A stretch of DNA of 64,000 nucleotides from Phycisphaerales bacterium (GTDB lineage Bacteria; Planctomycetota; Phycisphaerae; Phycisphaerales; UBA1924), in assembly GCA_029260265.1 (NCBI GenBank), contig JAJDDO010000009.1, positions 1-64,000 of the forward strand, given 5' to 3'. Below the pieces are notes generated by a model, which saw only the letters and a list, made by a program, of their open reading frames with translations, was not told where the DNA came from and did no database searches. Numbering within the stretch: position 1 is the stretch's first letter; each line of letters starts with the position of its first letter. Position numbers and translations under genes: made by a program. Of this stretch, positions 44,064-52,547 are shown one piece after another.

Positions 44064-44620
44064 GCAAGAAGACCGGTTGGGCAGAATCCATCCTTTTCCA
44101 GATGCCCCTGCGTGTTGGGCTTGGCGGGGTCTTTTGTATCGCTGCTTGGACCAAGATCGGGGATATCCAATCCTTTGCCGAAGCGATCAAGGGATTCCAG
44201 GTCGTCGATGCCGATTCTTATGAGCACCTGATCGTGTTCGGAGCGTTCGCGATGCCTTGGGTCGAAATGATCGCGGGCGTGCTGCTGGTCCTCGGGCTGT
44301 GGACCCGGGCGTCAGCGGTGACCATCGGGGTGCTCCTCGTGCTGTTTATGGGTGCCCTGTTACATGTGATATTCGACGATTCGATCTCTGCGGATTGTTC
44401 ATGCTTTGGGGATCTCTCGGTTGTGTGTTCGAGTTCGGTCGGGTGGTGTCAGGTCATCCGTGATCTGGTGCTTCTGGTGCCTACGGTGTACCTGATCTGG
44501 CGTGGAGGCGGACGGGTGGGGCTTGATGCCCTGGTTTCTAACCGATCTTCGCAGCCAAACCCGGGCTCGAGCGGGCACTATGTCTCTGAGGGTGTCGACG
44601 AGGACGGATTGAGGGGCTAA
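44060..44620 (+). CDS. MauE/DoxX-like membrane protein
   Basis: A 186-aa inner-membrane protein with four transmembrane helices, starting at GTG 44060 by overlap with the rhodanese gene. Segments typical of the MauE/DoxX group are MPLRVGLGGVFCIAAWTKIGD, VFGAFAMPWVEMIAGVLLVLGLWTR and the motif CSCFGDL after the third helix. MauE proteins support disulfide formation in periplasmic partners, and the CxCFG motif is the likely redox site. The C-terminal tail is hydrophilic. With the DUF1573 and rhodanese proteins it suggests a periplasmic thiol/sulfur module. Confidence 0.82.
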   Translation: MSKKTGWAESILFQMPLRVGLGGVFCIAAWTKIGDIQSFAEAIKGFQVVDADSYEHLIVFGAFAMPWVEMIAGVLLVLGLWTRASAVTIGVLLVLFMGALLHVIFDDSISADCSCFGDLSVVCSSSVGWCQVIRDLVLLVPTVYLIWRGGGRVGLDALVSNRSSQPNPGSSGHYVSEGVDEDGLRG

Positions 44621-44707
44621 ACTCCTCTCCGCAACGAAGATCCGTCACCCGAGGACTTGGCATTGTTTGCCTCTCAGCGGGTCACCCAGACCAGGACGGA
44701 ATGACAC

Positions 44708-44971
44708 ATGAGCCGAGACCGTGATAGCCGTGACAGCAGAGACCGATTCCAGCAGGGTGCACCTGTGAAGCCCACGCAAGAGAGTGGCAAGGGGATCGAG
44801 TTTGTTGATTACAAGAATACAGAAGTGCTCCGCCGATTGATGACACCCAACGGCAAGATCTACGGGCGCAAGCGTCTGGGCACCAATGCCCGCCAGCAGC
44901 GTATGGTCGCACGGGCGATCAAGCGTGCACGGTTTATGGGCTTGCTCCCGTTCACCAGCGCAACGCTCTGA
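44708..44971 (+). CDS. rpsR: 30S ribosomal protein S18
   Basis: An 87-aa protein. The S18 core is IEFVDYKNTEVLRRLMTPNGKI, followed by the conserved tail of basic residues RRLGTNARQQRMVARAIKRARFMGLLPF (here KRLGTN). An Arg/Asp-rich N-terminal extension (MSRDRDSRDSRDRF) is added. It binds 16S rRNA with S6 in the platform of the small subunit. The usual neighbours rpsF, ssb and rplI are absent; it is instead followed 35 bp later by the methionine sulfoxide reductase gene. Confidence 0.93.
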   Translation: MSRDRDSRDSRDRFQQGAPVKPTQESGKGIEFVDYKNTEVLRRLMTPNGKIYGRKRLGTNARQQRMVARAIKRARFMGLLPFTSATL

Positions 44972-45006
44972 TACGCACATAAGGTTTCGGATAAGCGAGA
45001 CAACTC

Positions 45007-45501
45007 ATGGGTTCGTTTGAACGCCAGTACGAGCCGGTTGCTTTGGCACTGAATCATGTGTCGGGTGATCGTGCTCGTCGCATGCGCGCCGCCGCCGATG
45101 TGCTCTGGCGTTTCTTCAAGGACTTCGGGGTCTCTTGGGTGGGGTTCTACACCAAGATCGAGGGCCGAGAGGAAATGGTCCTGGGTCCGAGCCGCGACAC
45201 CCCCGCGTGCTCACCGATTGAGATGCACGGCGCGTGCGGAATGTGCTACCTCAAACGCCGCCCGATTATTGTGACGGATGTGCACAACCTCGCAGAGCGG
45301 TACATTGCATGCGACCCGCGGGATCGCTCCGAGGCTCTGGTGCCCCTATTCGGTGAGGACGGCCAATGCTACGGCGTGCTTGATGTTGACTCGCACCAAC
45401 GCGATGCGTTTGGCGAGATTGATGTGATCGAGCTGCGCAAGATCATGGAATCAACCGGGATCAGCTGGCCGGCTCCGCACCTCCCGCCGCTGGTGTACTA
45501 G
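45007..45501 (+). CDS. msrC: Free methionine-(R)-sulfoxide reductase (GAF domain)
   Basis: A 164-aa GAF-fold protein. The three cysteines of fRMsr enzymes are recognisable: Cys68 in DTPACSPI, Cys77 in GACG and Cys102 in YIACDPRDRSEALVPLF, the IACD..SExxVPL segment being diagnostic. It reduces free L-methionine (R)-S-oxide through thioredoxin, protecting against oxidation. An extra Cys80 follows Cys77. The N-terminus (ADVLWRFFKDFGVSWVGFYTK) is the normal GAF start. Its stop overlaps the end of the convergent pseudouridine synthase gene by 4 bases. Confidence 0.85.
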   Translation: MGSFERQYEPVALALNHVSGDRARRMRAAADVLWRFFKDFGVSWVGFYTKIEGREEMVLGPSRDTPACSPIEMHGACGMCYLKRRPIIVTDVHNLAERYIACDPRDRSEALVPLFGEDGQCYGVLDVDSHQRDAFGEIDVIELRKIMESTGISWPAPHLPPLVY

Positions 45502-46262
45502 AACGGTTCGGGCGCGTAAAAAGTAACCTGTTTCCCAGTCACCGGGTGGTGGATCGTCAGCATCGAGGCGTGGAGCATCAGCCGATCGGCATCTCCGCGT
45601 TCGTCGTAGAGTTCATCGCCGACGATCGGCATGCCGAGCCCTGGAGTTTCATCGCCCGATGGTTTGCCGATGGTGGTGACCAATGGATGGGCTGCGTGAA
45701 CGCGGAGCTGATGCGTGCGACCGGTGTGGGGCAAGAGCTCCACCCGTGTGACGGGATTGGCGTTATGCCTCTCGCGGGCGAGCACGCGGAAATGCGTGAC
45801 CGATGGCTTGCCCTGGACATAATCAACGAGCTGCAATGGGCGGACATCCATGTCTTTGCGCATCGGGCAGTTGATGGTGCCCTCGTCGGGCTGAAGGTGC
45901 CCGTTGAGCAGTGCGAGGTAGCGTTTTTGGGTCCGTCTGTTTTCAAACTGGATGGAGAGATTTCTGTGGATTTCTTTGCTGAGTGCGAGGATCATGACGC
46001 CCGAGGTCGAGAGGTCGAGCCGATGGCAAGTCATGGGTCCGGTTGCATCCGGGAACATGGATTGCACGCGTGAGCGGGCGCAATCTTGCTTCTCGGGCGC
46101 TATTCCGGGCACCGAGAGCAGCCCGGCGGGTTTGTCGATCACCACGATGTGCTCGTCGGCAAATATGATGGGCGGATCGCCCAACGCGGGGTTGTATTCA
46201 AAGAACGGGATTGGGCCCTCTTTGACGCGCGAAATCTGGTGTTGAGACCTAGTATCAGCCAT
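45498..46262 (-). CDS. RluA-family pseudouridine synthase
   Basis: A 254-aa enzyme from ATG 46262. It isomerises uridine to pseudouridine in rRNA or tRNA. The RluA motifs are ADEHIVVIDKPAGLLSVPG, CHRLDLSTSGVMILALSKE (HRLDxxTSG with the catalytic Asp), KRYLALLNG, VELLPHTGRTHQLRVHAAH and GDELYDERG. There is no S4 domain, so it resembles the RluA/TruC-like short group. Divergent from the propeller gene with 34 bp between starts. Confidence 0.9.
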   Translation of the reverse strand: MADTRSQHQISRVKEGPIPFFEYNPALGDPPIIFADEHIVVIDKPAGLLSVPGIAPEKQDCARSRVQSMFPDATGPMTCHRLDLSTSGVMILALSKEIHRNLSIQFENRRTQKRYLALLNGHLQPDEGTINCPMRKDMDVRPLQLVDYVQGKPSVTHFRVLARERHNANPVTRVELLPHTGRTHQLRVHAAHPLVTTIGKPSGDETPGLGMPIVGDELYDERGDADRLMLHASMLTIHHPVTGKQVTFYAPEPF

Positions 46263-46296
46263 GTTTGTTAGTGTATCCCATGCGAGGAGTTCCCGG

Positions 46297-47595
46297 ATGA
46301 AAACGACGATATTGACCGCGATTGTGTGCATGAGTTCTGTTTGTGGTGCCGGTAAGGCATCGAACCCGAACCCTGATTGGGATGCGGATTGGGAGAAAAA
46401 CGAGATCCGGTTCTTGAGTGATTATCTGCAGCTGACATCAGAGCAGGATTTCATCAAGGCCGGCGAGAGCTACTTCTCGCCAGACGGGCAGTATCTCATC
46501 TTCCAGGGGATCCCCGTGCCGGAGGAGGGGCAAGAGCCCGACGAGCACTATTCGATGTATGTTGCCCAGTTTGAGTATGACAAAGCTAAAAACATCACCG
46601 GGCTCACGCTCGTCTCGCGGATCTCGAATCCGGGATCATCGAACACCTGCGGCTGGTTCCATCCGACCGAGAGCAACACAGTCTTGTTTGGCTCGACGCG
46701 TGTGCCCCCGGCGACCGAAGATGTCGCGGGCTATCAGCGCGATGGGTCAAAGTACTCCTGGCAGTTCCCCAGCGAGATGGAGATCCTGAGCGGGAAGTTC
46801 GAGTTGACCATGAAGGACACCGACGAGGGTGAGCCGGGGATCAGCATCGAGGACTTCACGCTTGGTATGGTCAACGCAGAGCCGCTCTGGGATCGCGACG
46901 GATACGACGCGGAAGCATCCTGGTCGCCCGATGGTCGCTACATCCTGTACACCAAGCTCGAACCGGGGGGAACCAACGGCGATATCTGGCTGCATGATAC
47001 CAAGAGCGGCGAGCACATGCCCCTCATCACCGCAGATGGATACGATGGCGGCCCGTTCTTCTCTCCTGATATGAAGGCGATCTGCTACCGCTCTGACCGT
47101 CGTCAGGATCAACAGCTGCAGATCTTCACCGCCTACCTCGAGTATGACGAGGAGGGCAACATCGTAGGGATCAAGCAAGAGGTCCAGATCACGGACAACG
47201 AGCATGTCAACTGGGCGCCGTTCTACACTGTTGATGGGCGGTACCTGCTTTACTCAACAAGCGAGCAGGGGCATGGGAACTATGAGGTGTACGCGCTGGA
47301 CGCATCGGGCGATTACGATGCCGAGCAGACACCTCGCCTTCGAGTCACCCAGGCCCGTGGGTTTGATGGGCTCCCCGCGTTCAGCCACGACGGGAAGTAC
47401 ATGATCTGGACCGCCCAGCGTGGAGCATTCCGCGAGGGCGAGGATCGTCCGAGCAGCCAGCTCTGGATTGCCGAGTTCGATCTGCGTGCGTTGCACTGGG
47501 CGTACGAAGCCGCCCGCGACGAGTTGCTCGAAGGCAGCATCGATCATGAGAACACCAAGCAGTACGATCCCCACGAGGGGCATGATCATCCGTGA
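46297..47595 (+). CDS. Exported TolB-like (PD40) beta-propeller protein
   Basis: A 432-aa protein from ATG 46297 (gaggag upstream; signal peptide TTILTAIVCMSSVCGAGKAS). Repeats of the PD40/WD40-like type are visible: ESYFSPDGQYLIFQG, CGWFHPTESNTVLFGSTR, ASWSPDGRYILYTKL, GPFFSPDMKAICYRSDRR, WAPFYTVDGRYLLYSTSE, PAFSHDGKYMIWTAQRG. This gives a six-bladed propeller as in the TolB C-terminal domain. It lacks the TolB N-terminal domain, so a role beyond periplasmic binding is unclear. The C-terminus is His/Asp-rich (HEGHDHP). GTGA overlap with the hydrolase gene downstream. Confidence 0.85.
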   Translation: MKTTILTAIVCMSSVCGAGKASNPNPDWDADWEKNEIRFLSDYLQLTSEQDFIKAGESYFSPDGQYLIFQGIPVPEEGQEPDEHYSMYVAQFEYDKAKNITGLTLVSRISNPGSSNTCGWFHPTESNTVLFGSTRVPPATEDVAGYQRDGSKYSWQFPSEMEILSGKFELTMKDTDEGEPGISIEDFTLGMVNAEPLWDRDGYDAEASWSPDGRYILYTKLEPGGTNGDIWLHDTKSGEHMPLITADGYDGGPFFSPDMKAICYRSDRRQDQQLQIFTAYLEYDEEGNIVGIKQEVQITDNEHVNWAPFYTVDGRYLLYSTSEQGHGNYEVYALDASGDYDAEQTPRLRVTQARGFDGLPAFSHDGKYMIWTAQRGAFREGEDRPSSQLWIAEFDLRALHWAYEAARDELLEGSIDHENTKQYDPHEGHDHP

Positions 47596-48755
47596 GTAGC
47601 GCGGCTGGAGACGATTCGGCCATGACCAAGCCGGACGATTTTGGTTTCAATACCGTGCGCACCATGTCGCATGTTGCTGATCCTGTGCCCAGCCTTGATC
47701 ATTCCGGGTTCTGGAAGCGATGGTACTATCGGCTGCTCGATGGTTCACCGGTGCTGACCAAGCGGGTGATCCCGGATCCATCTGATCCGACCGCTACGCA
47801 TGAGTACGAATCATTCCAAGGCGTCAAGATCGGATGCTCGCTGATCATCCCCCGCAACGACCAGCCCATCCGTGGCGCGCTGGTCACTACCCACGGGTAC
47901 ACAGCACCTGCGCCGCTCGCAGCGTGCGCCGATCAATGGCAGGAGATTGCTGATCGAGGCGTGGCGGTGCTGATCGTTCGACTGCGTGGGTACCCAGGGT
48001 CCCAGATCGGGATCGGCGACCAGACAACGCCCGATGCGCTCGGCGCGGGGTGGGTCGGACGCGGGTTTGCGGGTGCGGATGCGGAGGACTGGATTCTCCC
48101 TGATGCGGTCGGCGATGTGTGCAATGCGGTGCGGGTGATGCGCAACATTCTGCTTCAGCGGTGTGAGGTCAATCTTGATCTGCCCGTTGAATCCGGGCGA
48201 TCTGCTGTGTGGGTGCACGGGCGATCGCTGGGCGGTGGAATTGGCACCATCGCTACCGCGCAGCTGATGGGCAGGCTCGCCGACGAGAACATCGTCGGGC
48301 GGCTGTGCATCGCCCTGCCCTCACTTGGTAGCTGGGCATGGCGGATGCACCAGCGGGCAACGGGGACCACGGTCGACCTCCGCAGAATCATCGAACACCA
48401 CCACGGGCGAAGCGAGGAGTTGTTCGATCGGCTTCGGCTGTGCGATTCGGCGATCCATGCGTCTAGAGTGCGGATTCCGACGCTTGGCATGCTCGCTTGT
48501 CGCGACGAGGTTGCTCCCGCACCTTCCGCTGCTGCGGTGTTCAATGCGATCGATGCCGGGCCTGGTCAAAAGTGGCGTTTCGTCGTCCCGTACGGGCACT
48601 TCGAGGGCGGCATTGCCAACGCACGCAGGCACGCGCTCTTCGAGCACGCGATGACCGATTTCTTTGATCCAAACCAAATCCCGAGCCTAGCGATGGAACG
48701 CTGGGAAAACAAGATGAACACTGGCAACACAGACCCAGACGGAGAGGCACCATGA
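47592..48755 (+). CDS. Alpha/beta hydrolase, acetyl-xylan-esterase-like
   Basis: A 387-aa protein starting at GTG 47592 in overlap with the preceding stop. It is an alpha/beta hydrolase with GALVTTHGYTAPAPL (oxyanion strand-turn), ADRGVAVLIVRLRGYPGS, nucleophile elbow HGRSLGGGIG (Ser), acid in ACRDEVAP and catalytic His in VPYGHFEGG. The domain order resembles the AXE1/cephalosporin-C deacetylase group, but the substrate cannot be told. No signal peptide. It is ATGA-coupled to the unknown gene before fumarylacetoacetase, so a role in the same catabolic pathway is possible. Confidence 0.8.
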   Translation: MSSAAGDDSAMTKPDDFGFNTVRTMSHVADPVPSLDHSGFWKRWYYRLLDGSPVLTKRVIPDPSDPTATHEYESFQGVKIGCSLIIPRNDQPIRGALVTTHGYTAPAPLAACADQWQEIADRGVAVLIVRLRGYPGSQIGIGDQTTPDALGAGWVGRGFAGADAEDWILPDAVGDVCNAVRVMRNILLQRCEVNLDLPVESGRSAVWVHGRSLGGGIGTIATAQLMGRLADENIVGRLCIALPSLGSWAWRMHQRATGTTVDLRRIIEHHHGRSEELFDRLRLCDSAIHASRVRIPTLGMLACRDEVAPAPSAAAVFNAIDAGPGQKWRFVVPYGHFEGGIANARRHALFEHAMTDFFDPNQIPSLAMERWENKMNTGNTDPDGEAP

Positions 48756-49714
48756 CGCAGACAATGCTTGATTCGATCCGAACGCTGATGACCGGATTGA
48801 TTGACTACGCCGGGCTCTTTCCGCCCAGCAAGCTCGACATGTCGATCGCGACGGAGAACTACGCCAAGTACCTCCGCAGCGAGCACAGCGATTTTCTCGC
48901 CCGGTTCATCTGCCCGGTGCCCAGGCTCAAGGAGTTCACCGAGAAGGCATCGGTGGTGCTGCCCGGGACCTTTGCGACCAGCGGGTACCGCGAGCAGGCA
49001 GACGACATTGACCCGTGGCAGCTCAGCGCGATCATTATCGGTGATCTGCAAGAGAACCTCGACGCGATCTACGCGTTCAACAAGCACCACGACGACGAGG
49101 CCAACGGGCTGGCGATGGTCGATGCGATCGAGATGAAGATCGGTTCGGTCGATGAGATCGACGCGGCGCTCGAGCTGATACCCGAGGCGATTGATGTCGC
49201 CTTCGAGATCCCGCAGGATGTCATCATGAACGGCGACCCGCGCGGATACATCGCGGCATTGGCGGGCGGCGATTCGATCGCCAAGATCCGTTGCGGCGGG
49301 ATCGAGGCGTCGATGATCCCCGACACCGTTGATATCGCACGGTTTATCCTCGCGTGCGAAGCGGCGGCGGTTGGGTTCAAGTGCACCGCCGGGCTGCACC
49401 ATCCGATCCGCGCCGAGCATGCGTTGACCTACGAGGATGATGCACCGCGCGGCGTGATGCACGGGTTTGTCAATGTGTTTGTCGCCTCGGCGTATGTCCG
49501 CAACGCGAAGAACCCCGACGAAGCAACAACCGTAGCGATCCTTGAAGAGACAGACGCGAAGGCGTTTGTGTTCTCTGATGATGGCGTGCGATGGAACGAC
49601 ATTTCAGTCTCGACGGCGCACCTCGCGGTCGCGCGGGAATCATTCGCGACAAGCTACGGGAGTTGCTCGTTCGATGAACCACGAGAGGACCTGCAGAAAC
49701 TTGGGCTTTTATAA
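48752..49714 (+). CDS. Conserved-looking protein of unknown function upstream of fumarylacetoacetase
   Basis: A 320-aa soluble protein with no recognised family. Visible features are an N-terminal LIDYAGLFPPSKLDM, alternating strands and helices (FLARFICPVPRLKEF, AIDVAFEIPQDVIM, AKIRCGGIEASMIPD, FKCTAGLHHPIR) consistent with a TIM-barrel-like fold, and GFVNVFVASAY. KIRCGG and KCTAGLHH are good candidates for active-site loops. The start overlaps the hydrolase stop (ATGA) and fumarylacetoacetase follows 40 bp later, so a linked role in tyrosine or homogentisate breakdown is suggested by position only. Confidence 0.65.
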   Translation: MTQTMLDSIRTLMTGLIDYAGLFPPSKLDMSIATENYAKYLRSEHSDFLARFICPVPRLKEFTEKASVVLPGTFATSGYREQADDIDPWQLSAIIIGDLQENLDAIYAFNKHHDDEANGLAMVDAIEMKIGSVDEIDAALELIPEAIDVAFEIPQDVIMNGDPRGYIAALAGGDSIAKIRCGGIEASMIPDTVDIARFILACEAAAVGFKCTAGLHHPIRAEHALTYEDDAPRGVMHGFVNVFVASAYVRNAKNPDEATTVAILEETDAKAFVFSDDGVRWNDISVSTAHLAVARESFATSYGSCSFDEPREDLQKLGLL

Positions 49715-49753
49715 GAACAATGCCCTAGGCTCAAGAACGAAGGAGTGATTTTT

Positions 49754-51193
49754 ATGGCCCGTAAAGTAGATGAAACACACGATCCGAAGCTGAAATCCTG
49801 GGTAGAGAGCGCGAACGATCCGGGGACGGATTTTCCAATCCAGAATCTGCCATTCGCAAACGGGCTTACCCGACTCAGCACGCGACCTAGCTATCAGGGC
49901 GAAGAGTTTGGGTATGCTGATCAGATTCTCTTCAACACCATCTTTGTGCGAATCGGCGAAGAGCTTCTTGATCTCGCACTCGCTGCAGAGCTGGGTTATC
50001 TCCATATTGAAGGGGTCAGCGATGACGACCTGATCGACTGGTTTGATGAGGTTGGGGAGGTCTCTTCCATTGCTGACGATGGCGAGTTCAGCCTCCATGC
50101 TCTGCGGGTTGCCATCCAGGTATTGCTCTCCGATGAAAATCCGAAGGCGCAACTGATGAAGAAGGAGAAACACCTGCTTTGCAACCATGATGAGATCGAT
50201 CTTATCACGCCAATCACCCAGACCGGCGACTACACCGACTTCTACGCTTCGCTGTACCACGCCACCAATGTCGGCTCGATGTTCCGCCCCGACAACCCGC
50301 TGCTCCCAAACTACAAGCACATCCCCATCGGGTACCACGGCAGGGCGTCGTCGATCGTCGCGTCGGGAACTTCGATCAAGAGACCCGTCGGGCAACAAGC
50401 GCCCGCCGAAGAAGGCGGATCGCCATCATTTGGGCCTTGTAAGCTGCTGGATTACGAAATGGAGATGGGGGTGATCGTCGGGCGAGGGAATATGCTCGGC
50501 GAGCCGATCTCGATCGAAGATGCTGAGGATCACATGCTGGGCATGTGCATTCTCAACGACTGGTCGGCGCGGGATCTGCAGAAGTGGGAGTATGTCCCGC
50601 TCGGGCCGTTCTTGGCGAAGAACTTTGCATCGACCGTGTCGCCTTACATCGTGACGATGGAGGCGCTCGCGCCCTTCCGTTGCGGAGCGATGGAGCGGGA
50701 CGCGAACGATCCGCAGCCGTTGGCGTATATGGATTCAGACAGCAACCGCAAGGCGGGCGGGATTGATATCAAGGTTGAAGTGCACATCGTGTCGGCCAAG
50801 ATGCGCGAAGCGGGGATGAAACCCGTTCACCTATCAACCGCCAACTTCAAGGACATGTACTGGACGCTCGCCCAGATGCTCACGCACCACACGGTCAACG
50901 GGTGCAACATGAATCCGGGCGACCTGCTCGGCAGCGGCACCATCTCGGGCACCACACGCGATGCGCGAGGATCGATGCTTGAGCTCACCTGGGACGGCGA
51001 CCCGTTCGCCGAGCCCCCGGTGCTTGTGCCGGGCACGCAGCGGACGCCGATCGTGCTGCCGACGGGCGAGGAACGCAAGTTCATCGCCGACGGCGACGAG
51101 ATCATCATGAAGGCGTATTGCGAGCGCGAAGGGTTCCGAAGGATCGGATTCGGCGAATGCCGCGGGATTATTGAGCCCTCGCGGGATATCTGA
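49754..51193 (+). CDS. fahA: Fumarylacetoacetase
   Basis: A 479-aa enzyme hydrolysing fumarylacetoacetate to fumarate and acetoacetate, the last step of tyrosine catabolism. The start is ATG 49754, with ggag 8 bases upstream. The N-terminal SH3-like domain (about 15-130) starts WVESANDPGTDFPIQNLPFANG. The C-terminal FAH domain has DFYASLYHATNVGSMFRPDNPLLPNYKHIPIGYHGRASSIV (catalytic His and Ca2+ ligands), LDYEMEMGVIVG, NDWSARDLQKWEYVPLGPFLAKNFA and NPGDLLGSGTISGT. The first 450 bases look more AT-rich than the rest, hinting at a mosaic gene. Confidence 0.93.
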   Translation: MARKVDETHDPKLKSWVESANDPGTDFPIQNLPFANGLTRLSTRPSYQGEEFGYADQILFNTIFVRIGEELLDLALAAELGYLHIEGVSDDDLIDWFDEVGEVSSIADDGEFSLHALRVAIQVLLSDENPKAQLMKKEKHLLCNHDEIDLITPITQTGDYTDFYASLYHATNVGSMFRPDNPLLPNYKHIPIGYHGRASSIVASGTSIKRPVGQQAPAEEGGSPSFGPCKLLDYEMEMGVIVGRGNMLGEPISIEDAEDHMLGMCILNDWSARDLQKWEYVPLGPFLAKNFASTVSPYIVTMEALAPFRCGAMERDANDPQPLAYMDSDSNRKAGGIDIKVEVHIVSAKMREAGMKPVHLSTANFKDMYWTLAQMLTHHTVNGCNMNPGDLLGSGTISGTTRDARGSMLELTWDGDPFAEPPVLVPGTQRTPIVLPTGEERKFIADGDEIIMKAYCEREGFRRIGFGECRGIIEPSRDI

Positions 51194-51209
51194 ATCCCTG
51201 GTTGAGAAT

Positions 51210-51228
51210 CACAGGCGGGTCGCCTGTG
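51210..51228. terminator. Hairpin between convergent genes
   Basis: Perfect 8-bp stem cacaggcg/cgcctgtg with a 3-base loop, between the ends of fahA (+) and the FIST gene (-). No T-run, so either a bidirectional terminator or a dispersed short palindrome. Confidence 0.4.
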
Positions 51229-51236
51229 CCACCGGT

Positions 51237-52547
51237 TTAGTCTGGATCGCGGAAGAGGGCGGCGACAACGGTGTGCCCGTGATGGAAAATGGTTTCGCCA
51301 AGCGGGGCGATCTCACCGGCGGCGAAGAGCCCGCCGAGAGGGATGCCCGCGTCGGGATCATATTCGATCCCGCTCTTGGCCTTGCGTGCGCCGTCCTCGA
51401 TTGGGTTAAACGCGTGGCAGATAGCGCTCGCGTCGTGCCCGCCCTCGCCAAAGAACTTGTCGGTCCGACCGTTGCATGAGACGACAAACGCACCGGCGGG
51501 CTTGTCGTAAAGGCGTTGCCCGTCGAGCAGGAGTTGCAGATCTTCGCGGGCGGTTTGTTCGTCGTGCAGGTGGAGTTGAACCGTCTGACCGGCGCGGACA
51601 AGGTCGGCAACCGCGACGGCTCCGGATTCTTCGTCGCCGCCCATGATGTTGCGGATGAGGAAATCTCCACGCCCGAACCGTGATTTGTGCTCGTGTATAA
51701 CCCGCCCGAGCAGCAGCCCGTTGCCCATCAGCGCCTTGTCGTCTTGTGAGAGCATCTGCACGGTCTCACGGATGACATCGACCGCTCGGTGCCCGCCGAG
51801 TTCGAGGATCAGGTTCCCTCGCGCCCGCGTGATGACCATGGGACCGCCGATCGGTCGGCATCCTTGCGAGACAACGGCGTCAATGCGCACCGGGCCCGAG
51901 AGTGTGACGCCCATCGCGCCCTCGTTGCGGATCTCGCCGTTGAGATACAAGGTGTTGCCGCCCGGGCGATTGGACCCCGAGGCCATCGCCCCGATGATGG
52001 TGCCTATCGGCTCTGGCTGACCATTGGTTCCGGCGATCTCGACGCGGGCAGCGCTCAGGGCGGGTACGAGGTTGACCAGCGGCACCGAGAAGGGATCAGC
52101 AAAGAAGAGCACCGCACGCATCTCATCGGTTGCCCCGAGTGCGTGCGAGAACCCCGCGGCCCTTGATTCGATGCTTTCGTTTCCGCCGAGGTGATCGAGC
52201 CAGAACGGGTGGATGTGCACGCCCGGCAGGTGCATCGCGGTCACGGAGATGCCGGGGGCGTTGTGCAGTTCGCTCGCCGAGCCCATGACGCCTTGGGCGG
52301 TGACGATGAGCAGATTGCTCGGCAGAAGCCCCTCGCGGACCACATCGGCAATCATCCCAATACGCGAGGCATGGGCAGCGGTGACACACACGATGACCAG
52401 ATCCGCACTCTTGGAATCGAGCTTCTCATGGGCGCGCTCGGTTGCTTGGCGGGCTGCATTGATCGGGTCGCTGAGCGCACTAAGCCCATCACCCATGCGG
52501 ATGCCGGGCTTGGAATCTGGTTTCTGTGTCAAAGGATCGGGAGGCAT
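51237..52547 (-). CDS. FIST-domain protein (FIST-N plus FIST-C)
   Basis: A 436-aa protein with the FIST-N sensory domain (ADLVIVCVTAAHASRIGMIADVVREGL, AQGVMGSASELHNAPGISVTAMHL) and FIST-C (about 250-430, SQDDKALMGNGLLLGRVIHEHK, DFLIRNIMGGDEESGAVAVAD, GAFVVSCNGRTDKFFGEGGHDASAI and the diagnostic end GLFAAGEIAPLGETIFHHGHT). FIST proteins are predicted small-ligand sensors in signal transduction. Here no kinase or cyclase domain is fused. It starts immediately after the stop of the SH3-like gene upstream (TAGATG), so the two are in one operon. Confidence 0.88.
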   Translation of the reverse strand: MPPDPLTQKPDSKPGIRMGDGLSALSDPINAARQATERAHEKLDSKSADLVIVCVTAAHASRIGMIADVVREGLLPSNLLIVTAQGVMGSASELHNAPGISVTAMHLPGVHIHPFWLDHLGGNESIESRAAGFSHALGATDEMRAVLFFADPFSVPLVNLVPALSAARVEIAGTNGQPEPIGTIIGAMASGSNRPGGNTLYLNGEIRNEGAMGVTLSGPVRIDAVVSQGCRPIGGPMVITRARGNLILELGGHRAVDVIRETVQMLSQDDKALMGNGLLLGRVIHEHKSRFGRGDFLIRNIMGGDEESGAVAVADLVRAGQTVQLHLHDEQTAREDLQLLLDGQRLYDKPAGAFVVSCNGRTDKFFGEGGHDASAICHAFNPIEDGARKAKSGIEYDPDAGIPLGGLFAAGEIAPLGETIFHHGHTVVAALFRDPD

